Assembly: GCA_013396915.1 (NCBI GenBank)
Contig: VWZL01004638.1
Coordinates: 1,484,453 to 1,548,452 of the forward strand
DNA from: Stercorarius parasiticus
Lineage: Eukaryota; Chordata; Aves; Charadriiformes; Stercorariidae
Length of the DNA: 64,000 nucleotides
Direction: 5' to 3'
Every line of letters starts with the position of its first letter. Within the stretch, counting starts at the first letter, position 1. Of this stretch, positions 22,161 through 34,336 are shown one piece after another. The notes beneath the pieces were generated by a model, which did no database searches, had not been told where the DNA came from, and worked only from the letters and a program-made list of their open reading frames with translations. The position numbers and the translations under genes are program-made.

Positions 22161-24339
22161 GACTGGGGAATGTTCTTTAAACAAAGCTATGGGAATCAAC
22201 GACATAAACTACTAGAGAAATTATCTATGCGTTTCAAAAGCTTTCGTTGAATTGATGTCTAATCCCAGCTCTTTAAACTGCAAACTAACATTTCAAAACT
22301 TGGGACAGGTTTGACTACATGTCAGGTAAACAATTCAACACCTGCCATGTTTGGGGCATTATTGTAATATCAACATTAAATAACATCCCAGAGCTTGGAG
22401 CTGTTTAGAAGAATTGCCAGTGAGGAATAAAATTTTTTCTCTCCTTTTCACTGTAATTGCCACCAGTTACACATTTCCCTTCTCTTCAAGATTCTCTGTT
22501 GCATTCCTCATTGCTGTCCTCCAAAAGATTTCTTTCAGGATAAAAGGCTAAAAGCAAGCTTTCTATGGTGATAAAGCATCACTAGTTAAATTCTGCTGCG
22601 TTTGATGTAGTTGTAAAACAAAGGCATACCTGATGTTGCATCTAGATACAATATTTGAGAACAATCCTTAAATCATTCATTTTTTTCTATTTAAATCATA
22701 ATTAAAGTGTATGCCTAGGATAGGAAGAATAAGGGCTATGACAACAGAAGGTTCAAAGAAGATGCCAAAGTAATGTGCTCCTTAAAGCAAGTAAGACAAA
22801 GAAGGTTTGTTTTGCTGAGTTTATAGAATTTGAAATAGGTATGTTTCACGCATAACACAACATGATTCAAAACAGCTGACCTTTCCTTACCAATAGTTAA
22901 GAAATGACTTTACTGACAATTACAACTGAAAATGGCTCCACTGACATAACTGTAACATGAACCAAAAGCCTCATCTTGCCAAGACTTTTGTGCTTCCTAT
23001 TATGTGCTGGGGGAAGTCACACTGACCTCATGGCTTTGAAGGTTAAGCAGGCAACTACATCTTCTCCTCTTTGTAGTTTAGTTGACTTGTGGTCTAGCAA
23101 GTGAAGAACTAACAACTGCCAAGCTTAACAATAATTATGTGGAGTCAAAGGAAGGGAACCACAGATAGTGAGGGCAGAGTCACAAGGAGGGAAGAAAAAA
23201 GTTTGGTTGAGAAATGATCTCCAGCTGCTGACTCAAAGAAACATATCTCAATAAAGTTCATGAGGATGTTGCATACGGATTCCCTGTGCATATGTGACTG
23301 CTGAATAGTCCATGGATTAAGAGCCATAGACACAGTTAATATCCCTGCCAAGCTTTTAAATTCTAATGACTATCAAGCCTGAAAGTTGCTCTTTTTTTTC
23401 TCCAGTAAAGTTTATGGGTTGTATAATACGTATTTAAAGTCTCTAGAGGGTACCTATTTTGGCTGTATGCTACCCTTTGGTAATATTACTACATAATCAT
23501 AAAGAAAGGCGAAAAAACACTTTCCAGACTATTTTTGTAAACTTAAGTGGCTGAAAAATAAATATTGATTCTACATAACAAATACCTTCATCAGCACTGA
23601 GGGAAAGATATAAACCCTAAACAAGCATAAAAGCTGCCTCCACCACAGTTTCCATTGAAGACAGCAACACAGGCAAAGCCTATCCTGAAATTTCTCCATC
23701 GTCATTACTAATAGAGCTGCATCACTGACAACAACAACACAGTTTAAAGTACCAAGAGAGTCAATGCCCTGCTATGCCACACAGCCTGCGAATACTTAGT
23801 AGTACGATAGGGTGCATAAAATGTTCCAACTTCAGCAGAACATTGAAAAGATATTTCGGTTTATCCCTTAAACAGCAGTTAAGCATATACTCCGTTTCAG
23901 CATGTTTAAGATACATTTATTTCAATAGGACTTAAGCATGTGGTTAGCGGCAGTCATATGCCTTGATGAATGAGGATAAAAGTGCTATGAAATTAGTATT
24001 GGTTCTACATTTGAATTTCCCAGTGTCTTTTCAAGACAGACTTTGAAAGTGGTTTGTTCATTTATTATTGCATATTCACTAATAGACTTGTGCTGGAGAG
24101 CCCTATAATAGTACAGTGCAGGTTCCTCAGATTATACCAAAAAATCAAAATACCTATTATATGCAATGTCTTTCCTGTAAAATGATATGCCAACTTCCAT
24201 AATTATTTGCTATTCTCTCTTTAGAAAAAATTGATATCTTTTAAACCTCCTAATTACAATAACAAATAAAAAGTCCTTTTTCGTAATAAGGAAGGAAAGT
24301 GGCACAGAATCATAATAAAGAAAAGCCAGCTGAGGAGCC

Positions 24340-24720
24340 TGCTAGAAAACAATACTATGTATAATTGGTGTTTAATTATGCAGAATTAACAAATGGCAGC
24401 AGCACTGGTTGTATTACTTGACCAGGGCTCTTTGCCAAGTCAACAAGCTGGTTTTAATGTAGGAAGTAACCCATTCAGTTATCTGGCGCCTTTGAGCAGG
24501 GCCCTGACTGCTGCGTTCTCCATCTGTGTTGCCAAAAACATTTAGCAGAAGAAAGAAATCTGTTGATTTGCTAAAGCAAGATAAATTTTGGTCATTGATA
24601 TGGGTGAATGCACCAATAAGATCATAAAAAAAGTTTTCTAAACATTTTATTCATCTGGTGCCAATGATTTAGTAACACCATGAGAGCTCAAAATACTAAT
24701 TAGTATGAATTTGCAGGGTT
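24340..24720. promoter_or_regulatory. Candidate enhancer-like block with homeodomain sites
   Basis: This holds TTTAATTATGC (24371-24381), a TTGCCAAG word near 24432 and a 14-base perfect palindrome ATACTAATTAGTAT (24693-24706) with a TAATTA core, in moderately complex sequence. The pattern fits a developmental noncoding element, but conservation was not checked. Confidence 0.22.
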
Positions 24721-26454
24721 GATATGTTATACAATAGAATATCGAACATGTTTATTTGAATATATTACCTCCACTAACCCCTCCCCATCCATACACACAT
24801 ATTTGAATGTATTTAAAAACATGTTTAAATATTTATGTTCTCTAGAGCCTCAGTACATAATTTTCTCCTATGGTAAGCAATTAATTTGCATTTTGAAACG
24901 AACACAACTATGATGATACATATGAGAGGTTCCTGGAGAGCATGTCTGCTGATATACCCACACTCGCAACTGACCCCTGTAACAGACCTGAACACTGGCC
25001 TTACCAGTAGCTCCTCCTGCTTCCCCACCCCTGTGGTCTGCTGCAATCAAGAGACCTGGCCTGGCACACCTGTGACAAGGTGTGCTGCTTCAGGGGAGCT
25101 CGAATTCAATTTGAGAAAAGCCTTTTTGAATTAAATACAGATAACAAAAACCTTCAGGGGAAGGAGAAGGCAACAAAAACTCTTGGAGATCCCCAAAAGC
25201 ATTTAGCCTCTTCTGAACTTCTCTTTCATTTGTAGGTTTCTTTGAGGGCTGTCACCACGATAACGGTAACAGTAGCAGAGGTACTGTCAAATGAATGAGA
25301 ATCGTCAATGAGAAATGCATTGACACATACATCTATTTATGTTGTATACTTATGCTGTTTTCAGGAAGGCAGAAGATCTATTGAAAACCATGGAGAGAGA
25401 AGCAGAATTTAGGTTTTGATAAAATAGAGAATATGCATTGAAAGTAAACAAACGGGAAAGTCTGTCGACCAAACTCCTCTATAGGCTTCCATAGATTCAG
25501 ATTCACCTGAGTAGCTGGAGCTGGTATTGGTAAGATCCTGACTTGTTTTCTCTAAGGTCAGAGCAGGATTTAGATTACTGCGGTGACCCAGTCTCGTCTG
25601 AAATCCTGGGAGAAAGCTTAATTTTGCCTGATCTTTCTCACAAAGAGTGATTGTCACAGGAATCTGGTTGCAGCTGAAGAGAAACTAAGAACAGAAAGAC
25701 TGATCTTTGCTTTCAGTGCTTCTCAGGATGACAGGGTGCCTGCAAATCAAGGACACCAATCTGTGGAGCACCAAACGTGACACAGAACTAAACAGGGGCC
25801 TCTTCTACATCCTGAAAAACAATAGGCTTTCGAATTCGAAGCTCATTGTAACCCCTGCCTTTACTGGCAAAGAACTGCACTTTTCTCCTTCCTTTTTTGC
25901 CATACTTTTTCAATGACATTCAGCATCATAAAAAACAATTCTTAAATCCACAGCATGTTATGTTTGGAAATAGAAAGTTAAATAAAAATGCCCCTCTGTG
26001 TGTGCGTGTATATCAGTATGCGACTTTACAAAGTTGAGGTATTTCCAATGCAAACACAAGTAAATCTGGACATCCTCATATATTCGATACTTTATAGGCC
26101 CAGTAAAACTTGATCAAAATCCACTTATACTTGTCGGTTGTGTGACTTAACCTTTAGGGTAGATTAATTAGATTAACAGACCACATACTGTAGATTCCAC
26201 CACTTCCTCAATGGCTATTAAATTACACAGAAGGAATTATGTTTTAGAGTCCTGCTTCCTTAAATCAAATTCCAGCCCTGTCACCTTTCTTTCATTTATT
26301 AGACTGCAAAGCTCTTGTTCCTTTCGTAATAAAAACTGAACCTCTGTTAAATTCTATCCTTAGTACTTGAAGTTATTCATGATTGCTGTGCTTAGGATCA
26401 GATAACTACAGAATGTGAGTCTACACTGGGAGAATACAGTTCATGACAGGTATT

Positions 26455-26988
26455 CTACCAAAGGAGTGAAAAAGTGCCACTTAATTTGTGAAGAGGCAGG
26501 GAGTAGCAGAGTATTCTTACTTTTCGGAGAGCTGCTACAAGCTGTGCCCCATGCAGACCACAACAGCGGGAGCGTGGAGTGCCCACCGGCGTGGCAGAGG
26601 GGAGTACCCAAGCTGGGAGACTTGCTTGAAGGTACTGCTTGAAGGAGGCCAGTTCAGCGCTCACAGTCAGGAGGGATAATGCTAATGTGCAGAACGCCTC
26701 CCGGTTAAGGCATGGAGTTGGGTAAACAGGGCTTAAGAAATACCTCTGCAGCTTTCCCAGCATGCTCGCTTTTTCCTTCTCAAAATGTTGTCCAGACAAT
26801 GAGCAAAGATTTTGTACACTTGCCCTGTATTCCCAGACACCAGGCAGACTGGACATGCCTATAAACATGAGCAGAATATCCAGTATTTCCCAGAAAGCAC
26901 CAGAGAAACTGTATACAGAAAACACAATGCAACTAGTAAGCTGGAGAGACAAGGTTTTGGGCTTTCTTGCATTCGCATCTACGTACAA
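26455..26988 (-). other. Unassigned 177-codon open frame
   Basis: This is one of the longest uninterrupted frames in the window, with several hydrophobic stretches (for example CIVFSVYSFSGAFW near residues 19-32 and WEILDILLMFIGM after it). It matches no family I recognise, has no clear Kozak support, and overlaps other frames on the opposite strand. The local GC content near 26550-26660 is raised, which lengthens chance frames. It is recorded for completeness and is most likely not a gene. Confidence 0.12.
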
Positions 26989-27061
26989 ACTGTCCCCAGC
27001 ATATTACAAACAGCACAACAACTAAGAAACCTAGGTAAATATGTCAAGCTTAAAAAACTAA

Positions 27062-27083
27062 GAAGATCTGAGTTCAGATCTTC
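27062..27083. repeat. Perfect 10-base-arm palindrome
   Basis: GAAGATCTGA and TCAGATCTTC are separated by GT. The near-continuous palindrome could extrude a short hairpin; no associated element is visible. Confidence 0.7.
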
Positions 27084-28217
27084 GGTCTGAAAAGGTTGTA
27101 TGGCTGGGAGGGATATAATAACAAGCAGTGCCAAGGGAACGTCTGTCCTCTGCATTTCCATGATGCAACAAGGGAGAAGAAGGTGGAATCTAAAATCTGT
27201 GACACAAGAACATGACTATGCACATATCACCTACTGCATGCCTACTTCCACCCAAATGCCAGCATGCTCCCGCTGTCAAAATTGCTAGAAACACTGAAAA
27301 AGTTGGGATGGAAAACGTGTGACTGTATTTTTTTTTTTAAGCTACCAGGACTAGCTTTGAAGCAGTGCCACACAACCTAGCGCTGAACATACCGATGGGC
27401 CCAGCCTTGGACCCCATTGCATTACAAACAGCATTCAGGACTGTCCCATTAGGACATCAGAAAAGTTTGTCATCAAGACACCACAGTTTCATTCTTCTTT
27501 CTCTGCAGCTCATTTCTGGCCTGTGATATTAATTCTCCACTACATTCCTAGCTTTCTCACAGCATTTACTGCTGATGCGGCTCTTTCTGTGCACTCCATA
27601 TTGCTGGAAGTACATGCTGGCAAGTCCCATTCCAGTTAGTGCAGTTGCTTTAGTAGCTAGGGCAATCCATGGCTCCTAATGACAGGCCAATTATCTTTGA
27701 GGGTAGCAACTTACCCACAATTGTGTTTCTCCAGAACTATGTAATTAAATCCATATGGCTTCAGTAAATAGCAAAGCAGTCTTGGAGAAAAAGCTTGATG
27801 AATAAAGACTAAAGAATCCTCCACCTTTATTTAGAATGTGCTAAAAGCCACCTACTTGTATATATTTTTGAGACAGAAATTTCATTTCGATCTGAGCAGG
27901 CAGGCAGAGCCTTTGAGCAGCCTGAGACAAAGAGGGTTTGAAACAATGGATGAAATAGCGAACTCTGACAATCCTGCACGTATGATCAGGTAGCAGAGCC
28001 CAGAAGGGGAGCCTGGTAAGGCAATTAGGAGCAGGTGACGCTTGCCAAGAGAGACTTCAATCTTTAGGCAATCTGTGTGTTGGAGGGGCTGCGACAGATC
28101 CTACAGAGGAATCCAGAGCTGCCCTAACTGCTCAGAACTTCTTCAGGGTATGAACTGAGCCCCACGGCTGGCACAAAGTATGACAAGCTGTGAAGACTTC
28201 TTACTATAATCACGGCA

Positions 28218-28514
28218 ATGCATAAAAACATGATTTATATAGTGTTATTTTTTTGTTTCGGACTTTTATGCCCTGCTGATGCTGACTTCTTTGTGCTTTG
28301 CACAGCAGGAAAAGGAAGGGTGTTTATATTTTACACTACCTATTCTTGCCATCCTAATTTGGATGCCATCTACACCCCTGAGGATCTCTCCATAGGGGGA
28401 AAGCTCCTCCACAGTGATTTAAAGCACCTGAATTACAACTACAGCTGGAAGAGTCTGTCCTCATTCATTAAGTACTTGTCAACTAGAGATAAGCAGCTGA
28501 AACTGCATGCCTAA
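28218..28514 (+). other. Unassigned 98-codon frame with signal-peptide-like start
   Basis: The frame begins MHKNMIYIVLFFCFGLLCPA and continues DADFF, giving a short positive n-region, a hydrophobic core (residues 6-17) and an A-D-A motif suitable for signal peptidase before Asp23. The remaining 76 residues contain two cysteines and no known domain. The base before the ATG context is acceptable (G at -3). There is no visible splice or promoter support, and hydrophobic starts are common in T-rich DNA, so a chance frame is more likely than a small secreted protein. Confidence 0.12.
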
Positions 28515-28539
28515 AATAGGTGATATGATGCTGCACTGT

Positions 28540-28570
28540 AAATAATGCTAGAGCAAAATAATGCTAGAGC
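28540..28570. repeat. 15-base tandem duplication
   Basis: AAATAATGCTAGAGC occurs twice (28540-28554 and 28556-28570), separated by one A. It is a small local duplication. Confidence 0.85.
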
Positions 28571-29560
28571 CCCAAAATGCTTACAGTTCTAAGGGAGAAA
28601 AGAAGGAAAATGGACAGAGGCTCAATTTGCTATATGCTGCAAGTTAGCAGCAGAGATGGAAACAGTACCCAAGGTCTGCTCTCCATTCACTAGACTTCAT
28701 TTGCACAGCCAAAGCCCTTTTATGATCATGTTTAGAAGGTAAGCAAAAAAATCTCCCGCTAAAGAAAATTCTACAATGAATATTAGAAAAAAAGAAAAAC
28801 ATCCTTCTTGAATCTGAGAAAAATAAAGTTCTTCAATGCCTTCATCTTCTCACTTAAAATATAAATCTGCATTCTGAACTCCATTTTTCTTCCATTTGAT
28901 TACCATATTGAATCTGGGGGGAAAAAAAGCCCACAGTGAAAGATACATTCTTTGAATGAAAAAAGGAAGAATTCTTAGTGTCACAGATGGCTGTCAGGAT
29001 GAAATGAAGCTTGTATCTGCTGAGGGAATCAGACCTTAGTGTGAAATCTGAATAGAAAGGAACATAGCAGAAGGCAACATTTCAAAAGGAGTTCAGCACC
29101 AACTGGCATTGTGAGGGTTAATTTACTGCCAGGAACTGCTGGGCTTTTCATTCTCGGTAGACACACAATAGACAGATCCCAAAAGTACCCATCATAATCA
29201 CAGATGCTGGGGATTAATGCTAAAATGAAAGCTTCATGAATATTAAAAATATCAAAACTGCTAATGATGTAGCAGAGTTTGGAATAACAACCAATCTGAA
29301 AATCTAAGAGTGTGCCATGCAGACATAGTGAGACACTGTCTTTTCAAAACTGATTAAACCTACTCAATTTGTAACAGAAAGAGGCTTATGCATATTAGGA
29401 GCTGAATTGACTGCCAAACTTTACAAATTGCACAGGCTAATTACCATAATTAAGCTTTGGATTGAAGAAGAAAATTCCATTTATCTCAGAATGACTCAGT
29501 GGAACTTCAACAAAGAAGGCAAAGTACATCAGATGGTTTGGCCTTCCCCCACCTTTTTTT

Positions 29561-29561
29561 N
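29561..29561. other. Single-base N
   Basis: One unresolved base at the end of a T run (CCACCTTTTTTTN). The count of Ts is uncertain here, and the overlapping open frames are not meaningful. Confidence 0.95.
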
Positions 29562-32052
29562 TGCCTCTAAGTGGTGTTTCAAAAGCTCTTGTGAAAAAAA
29601 TAATCAGAGTGACAGCATAGAAATACTCTTGCTTGAAAATCAGAAAAAAAAATGCATAGTTCAGGGATCTGATTTTGGAATTTGTTGTAAACCCTCCCCT
29701 AAAAACTACTACAGTAAAATATGTTCTATTTTTCAAGTATAAAGCCTGAATCGGGGGGTAATGCAAAGCCATGTGTCTTTTATAACCTGAAGCCACACAT
29801 AATTCCTGTAACTATGCTTCATCAGTTTCCTGAAGAGGACGCTGGGTAGCGTTTGATCTGCTGGCTCTCCTGCTGCCATACATATCTGCTGTTTGCCCTC
29901 TCATGCCGATGCAGAGAAGTTATCTTGAAGGATGAGATAACAGCTACCACATTTTAAGATAAAGATTACATGTAATTCTATGACTTTGAGCTGGATCCAA
30001 AGTCTTCCACTAATCTCAAATGGGATTTGGATCTTGTCCTCAGGGAATGCTTTGTCTGCAAACAATAAAAGCACAGCTGTGAAAACTTTATTATGGGATA
30101 CAGGAAAATGTCTTACTGTATTTCCTTTCCTACCCTCATTTAGGAAGAAAAGATGATATGAACATCTTCCTTAAGCTTACCTAGGCTTTTAAGTCCACAC
30201 TGTATGAGACCATACGTACACAGAGACATCATGCAAAGGAGAATGCTGAGATACTGGGGAAGTATTAATCTTCCCGCATATAATGGGACTCTGGCTTTTT
30301 GCTCATCACTTAATTCAGTTTTGTTCGCATTTGTCTAACTTTTACTTCTAGGATGAGGATGATGTCTGTATATTTTCAGGTCTCTTTACAGAATGCCTTA
30401 AACAAAATGGTCCCAAAAAAAGGTATGTACAGGTTCATTTCTAGAAAATAGAGAAAACTCACAAAGCACAAAAAAAACCCCAAAGCAAATTAAAAAGACT
30501 TGCATTCCATTCAGTGTAGAACTCAGGACAGTTATAATATATCTACCATTACGGGTATGCTATAAATACTTGTAAAAACAAGTGTGAATTAAAGGCCTAG
30601 GTAAACATATGAAAGAAAAGAGGCAAAAATAAAAAGTTCTTCATGTTCAAACATGATTTTGTTCAGCTACATTAGAAGAATCACGGGGCCATCAGAACAG
30701 AACTCTGCAAAGAGAAACTGTAAACAAGTTCAAAATGCAGGTGACTAGAAGTGAGGTATGTTACCCAGAAGAAGAGGGAGAAGAATGTAATGATACTTAT
30801 CTATCAGCATGGGTATTTTCAGGAACCACCTGAATTTTCTGGAGAAAATCTTTATTAAAGAACCACTAACATTATAAAAGAACATATTGATACGTAAGCA
30901 TGTAAGAGAGAAGAAGCTACCAGTTAATTCTAGTCCAGAATTTGCATCCAACAAGACAGATTCAAATTTTAATGTGATATTACACATCTTATTTATAGAA
31001 ACCATGCATATCAGCTTCATTGAAATTCTCATATAACGATTAAAATACAGAAAGTCCCACCACATTTACTCCTTGAGGAATCAACAGAAATTATATTAAA
31101 ATACCAGATCATGGGTACTTTTACAAAAATGTTCCATCTATGTATGCTATGCCTTTCCCTCTTTTACATGGCTGCTAATACAACCAACTCTGAGACAGCC
31201 ATCAGCTGAAATTCCCCTCAGCGAAACTAAGCACCCTGGCAACAACTCCACTCTGCATTCTGAATGATCAGAAGGCATTCGCTCCACATGGTCAAAATTA
31301 AGCTTGTGTTACTTTGCGTGGCAGCAGAAGAAAGAAATCCAAGTTGTGGAGACCCCCTCGCCATGAGGAATTTCTAGGATTGGTATATGTAAGTAGTTAT
31401 GTTGAAGATGTACATACGTGGGCAATTTCGTCTGTTACTCATTTGCTATATGGAAGTGTATCAGTCTCCTCATATAAGTTGGAAATAAGTCTGTCAGACA
31501 TAGCAGAGATGCAAGTAATAAAGGAAGAGGACAATCCCAGATTTACATCACTTTCACTCTTTCTTATGCTCTTCAGTAAAAAAGGCAAACACATTCAGTA
31601 TTAACAAATATAAGAAGAAGATTATGCTTTCTTTTTACTATTTTTTTTTAAGAGTCTTTTCTCGTCTATGGCTCTATTCTGGAAACACATGCAGCTATTA
31701 CTGGATGAAATAGCAATAGAATAAGCTGCACTATAAATCGTCCTAATGTGATTATGTCAGATTCTTTTTATATCAATCTGCTATCAGAGACTCCATTTTC
31801 TCTTTTTTTCTCACAGTCCTGCACCCAACGGAAATCTCTGTGGCCAGAAACTGCACAGGCAGCTCGTGGCAGGCAAACCACTGAAATGTCCGAGCCTTGC
31901 TCTTAAGTGGAACAAAGAAGTTAAGTGGCATCTAAAGACAGATACAAAAAAAAAAAAAAATTCATTATTTCTACAGTAAGACACTGGCTGACTGAGCTCA
32001 AAAATCAACATTCACAGTTCAGCACCTTGAGTGAAAAATGCCAGCACTTAAC

Positions 32053-32092
32053 ATGTCCATGCTTCACCTGATATGTCCATGCTTCACCTGAT
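32053..32092. repeat. Perfect 20-base tandem duplication
   Basis: ATGTCCATGCTTCACCTGAT is present twice head to tail without mismatch, indicating a recent slippage or duplication event. Confidence 0.92.
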
Positions 32093-32193
32093 CTTTTGTT
32101 TGACGGACCATTCCTTGAGTACTTGTGACTAGGATGAACTTCATATAGATAACATACTACTTAATAAAACAATGTCTGTGCTTTCTCACAAAC

Positions 32194-32228
32194 TTTTTCC
32201 TTGCCCTCACTTAAAGGGCAAGGAAAAA
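32194..32228. repeat. Perfect 14-base-arm hairpin
   Basis: TTTTTCCTTGCCCT and AGGGCAAGGAAAAA flank the loop CACTTAA. The stem has no mismatch but is too short for a typical microRNA precursor. It may be a small inverted duplication. Confidence 0.85.
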
Positions 32229-33049
32229 TCTTTTTATTCATAGGTTGTAAACAAGCTCTTAAACCGTGTATTACTTGGTATTTACAACCCTTGCAGCAAG
32301 AATACACATAACATAAAGCAGGTCAAGCACAACTGCGTAAGGTGCCCATGCTATGCAAGATCCTCTGCTGTTGGGATTCCCTGTTGTTCATCCCTCAGAT
32401 AAGAACAGGAAAGACAAATTCTAAACATTTGAGTTTTGAGTAAATGAATGTTCAGTTAACGATTCAAGATTTCGCTTAGTCTGTTCCCTTTCATTTGCCT
32501 GTTTGTTTTTAGCTTCTTGTTTTAACAACTAAAAAAAACCACTTAAAATACCTCAATCCAATGTAAAATCTTGCAGAAGAGGCACAGGAAACAAAAGCTA
32601 CAGCTCTGTCATTTATTACATGCAGAAAACAAATGTTTTCACAATACTTAACATTAGTAAGAAGTATAAGGATTGTGTATTATTGAAATTGCATTACTGC
32701 AATAATTTCTTTCAAATAATTGTTCTATATTTTGGATTTCTAGAAAGAAAATAAAGACATAAATGTTTTTTAGAGACTGCAAAGTAACAAAAAAAAAAAA
32801 CAAACAAAACCAAGGTGGAGTTCTAAACCACTGATGTTCTCACAGCTTAACAAAACATTAAGGAACTTTAGAAACTGGTATATTATTACTCAAGAATACT
32901 TTCTACTACAGTTTAAAATATGTCTGTTATTTCTAAAATCACTCAGGATTTTCTTAAGTTTTCTTTACATACATTGTTGTTCTCTGGCAGTGGTCTACAT
33001 TCTTCAAGCTTTGCTCTGGTGTTAGGAATAGAGACTCTAAAGAACTCAC

Positions 33050-33120
33050 CTCTGATCCTTCGGAGGGCAAAATGAACCCGAAAGGTTCCTAATTTAAAAA
33101 ACTCTCCTTCTTGTGCTAGC
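33050..33120 (-). other. Candidate 71-base noncoding exon (splice-site pair)
   Basis: On the minus strand CCCCGTTCTTTCTAG/G forms a good acceptor and, 71 bases on, ATCAGAG/GTGAGTT forms a consensus donor. The segment contains an in-frame TAA and has no coding similarity, so it would be a 5' UTR or noncoding-RNA exon. It lies in the ROBO1 direction, upstream of the coding exon. No transcript evidence is available and such pairs occur by chance. Confidence 0.2.
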
Positions 33121-34063
33121 CTAGAAAGAACGGGGTAATTTTATCAGCTGATACTGATGAGGCTCTGGAAGTCTTCTGAGAAGCATACTATAGAATTGCA
33201 CGCTTGGATGTTAATCTGTCAGCGCAGTAGAGCACAGACATACAGGTTTTAAAAATCTTTCTTATTTTTAAAGTATTTCCAGATATAGAATAGGAAAAAG
33301 TCACTCAAGTCACCTTGAGCCTTTAGAATGAAAACATGTAGACGTGATCTAAAAGATATCTGTAATGATCTTCAGAGAGAGAAATGTGGGAAAAAACCCC
33401 AGGCTGACCTGTACTTTGGAAGTGAACACTTCTTTATATTGAACTATGGACTATAAATATGCTGAAATTTCATTTATTCTAAATCTTGAAATATGGACAA
33501 AATAGTGGCACGATACAAATACTCAGAGAATTAAGGAATATATTGCCTATCACCTGTAGGTTACTGGTTCAAATTCTGTCAGATGAATAGTGACAGAAAG
33601 TCAATACAAGCCAATGGCTGTTTCATGAACTACATGTGAGTCAGGTAACTAGTCCAAGAACAGATCTGGAACAGTATAATTCCTGATGAGGAACAGCTGG
33701 TGGTTGTAGTAAAAACACTGGACTGAACTCCTCTCTAATAGAGACTCATATTATGAAAGTGTGCATTTGAAAGCACAGGCTGTGCATCATTTGCAGTGCA
33801 GAGTCAAAGGATCCATTTGCCTTCGAATGTTGTTAATGTGGCATGAGCATATACACAAAATCAACGTCACTATGCATCGTATTCCAGAACTCTGCAGAAA
33901 CATCTCTGCAGAGAACGCTTTCGCTGCTGAGGAAAATGCATTCGCTTCATAAAAATGGTATTCGCCAATGGTCTTTCTTGCAAAGCAATAAATGAAAAAG
34001 GTATTCTCAAAAAGGCTATATTGGTATTAGATGACTGAGTATTATAATATTAATTAACCAATA

Positions 34064-34312
34064 TAGAATCATAGAATCTTCATGGTTGGAAAGGACCTTT
34101 GAGATCATCGAGTCCAACCATACACACACACAAAAACCCCCTACGATCTCTGTCACTAGAGCATGCCCTGAAGTGCCAAATCTAGATGTTTCTTAAATAC
34201 CTCTAGGGATGGTGACTCAACCACCTCCCTGGGCAGGCTGTTCCAGTGCCTGGCCACTCTTTCAGGAAAGTAATTCTTCCCAAGATCTAATCTAAACCTC
34301 CCTGCTGCAGCT
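34064..34312 (-). mobile_element. CR1 LINE 3' fragment
   Basis: On the plus strand this is the reverse complement of a CR1 tail: ATAGAATCATAGAATCTTCA, then TGGTTGGAAAGGACCTTTGA, then GAGTCCAACC, and later CTCCCTGGGCAGGCTGTTCC and the AATCTAAACCTCCCTG words. Only the 3' UTR and the last ORF codons remain. A CA repeat has grown at 34122-34133 inside it. Confidence 0.92.
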
Positions 34313-34336
34313 TCAGATATAAACTTCAGATATAAA
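34311..34336. repeat. 13-base tandem duplication at the CR1 5' edge
   Basis: CTTCAGATATAAA occurs twice (34311-34323 and 34324-34336), directly where the truncated 5' end of the minus-strand CR1 fragment meets flanking DNA. Confidence 0.8.

Larger units (their letters stand above)
18520..34063. other. Noncoding DNA between the CpG patch and a CR1 fragment
   Basis: About 15.5 kb, mostly AT-rich, with no recognised coding exon, tRNA or rRNA. It contains a TA-rich tract (21964-22020), candidate regulatory blocks, two unassigned open frames (26455-26988 minus and 28218-28514 plus), a single N (29561), a perfect 20-base tandem duplication (32053-32092), a perfect hairpin (32194-32228) and a segment with consensus splice sites (33050-33120); these are described separately. 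Confidence 0.6.
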
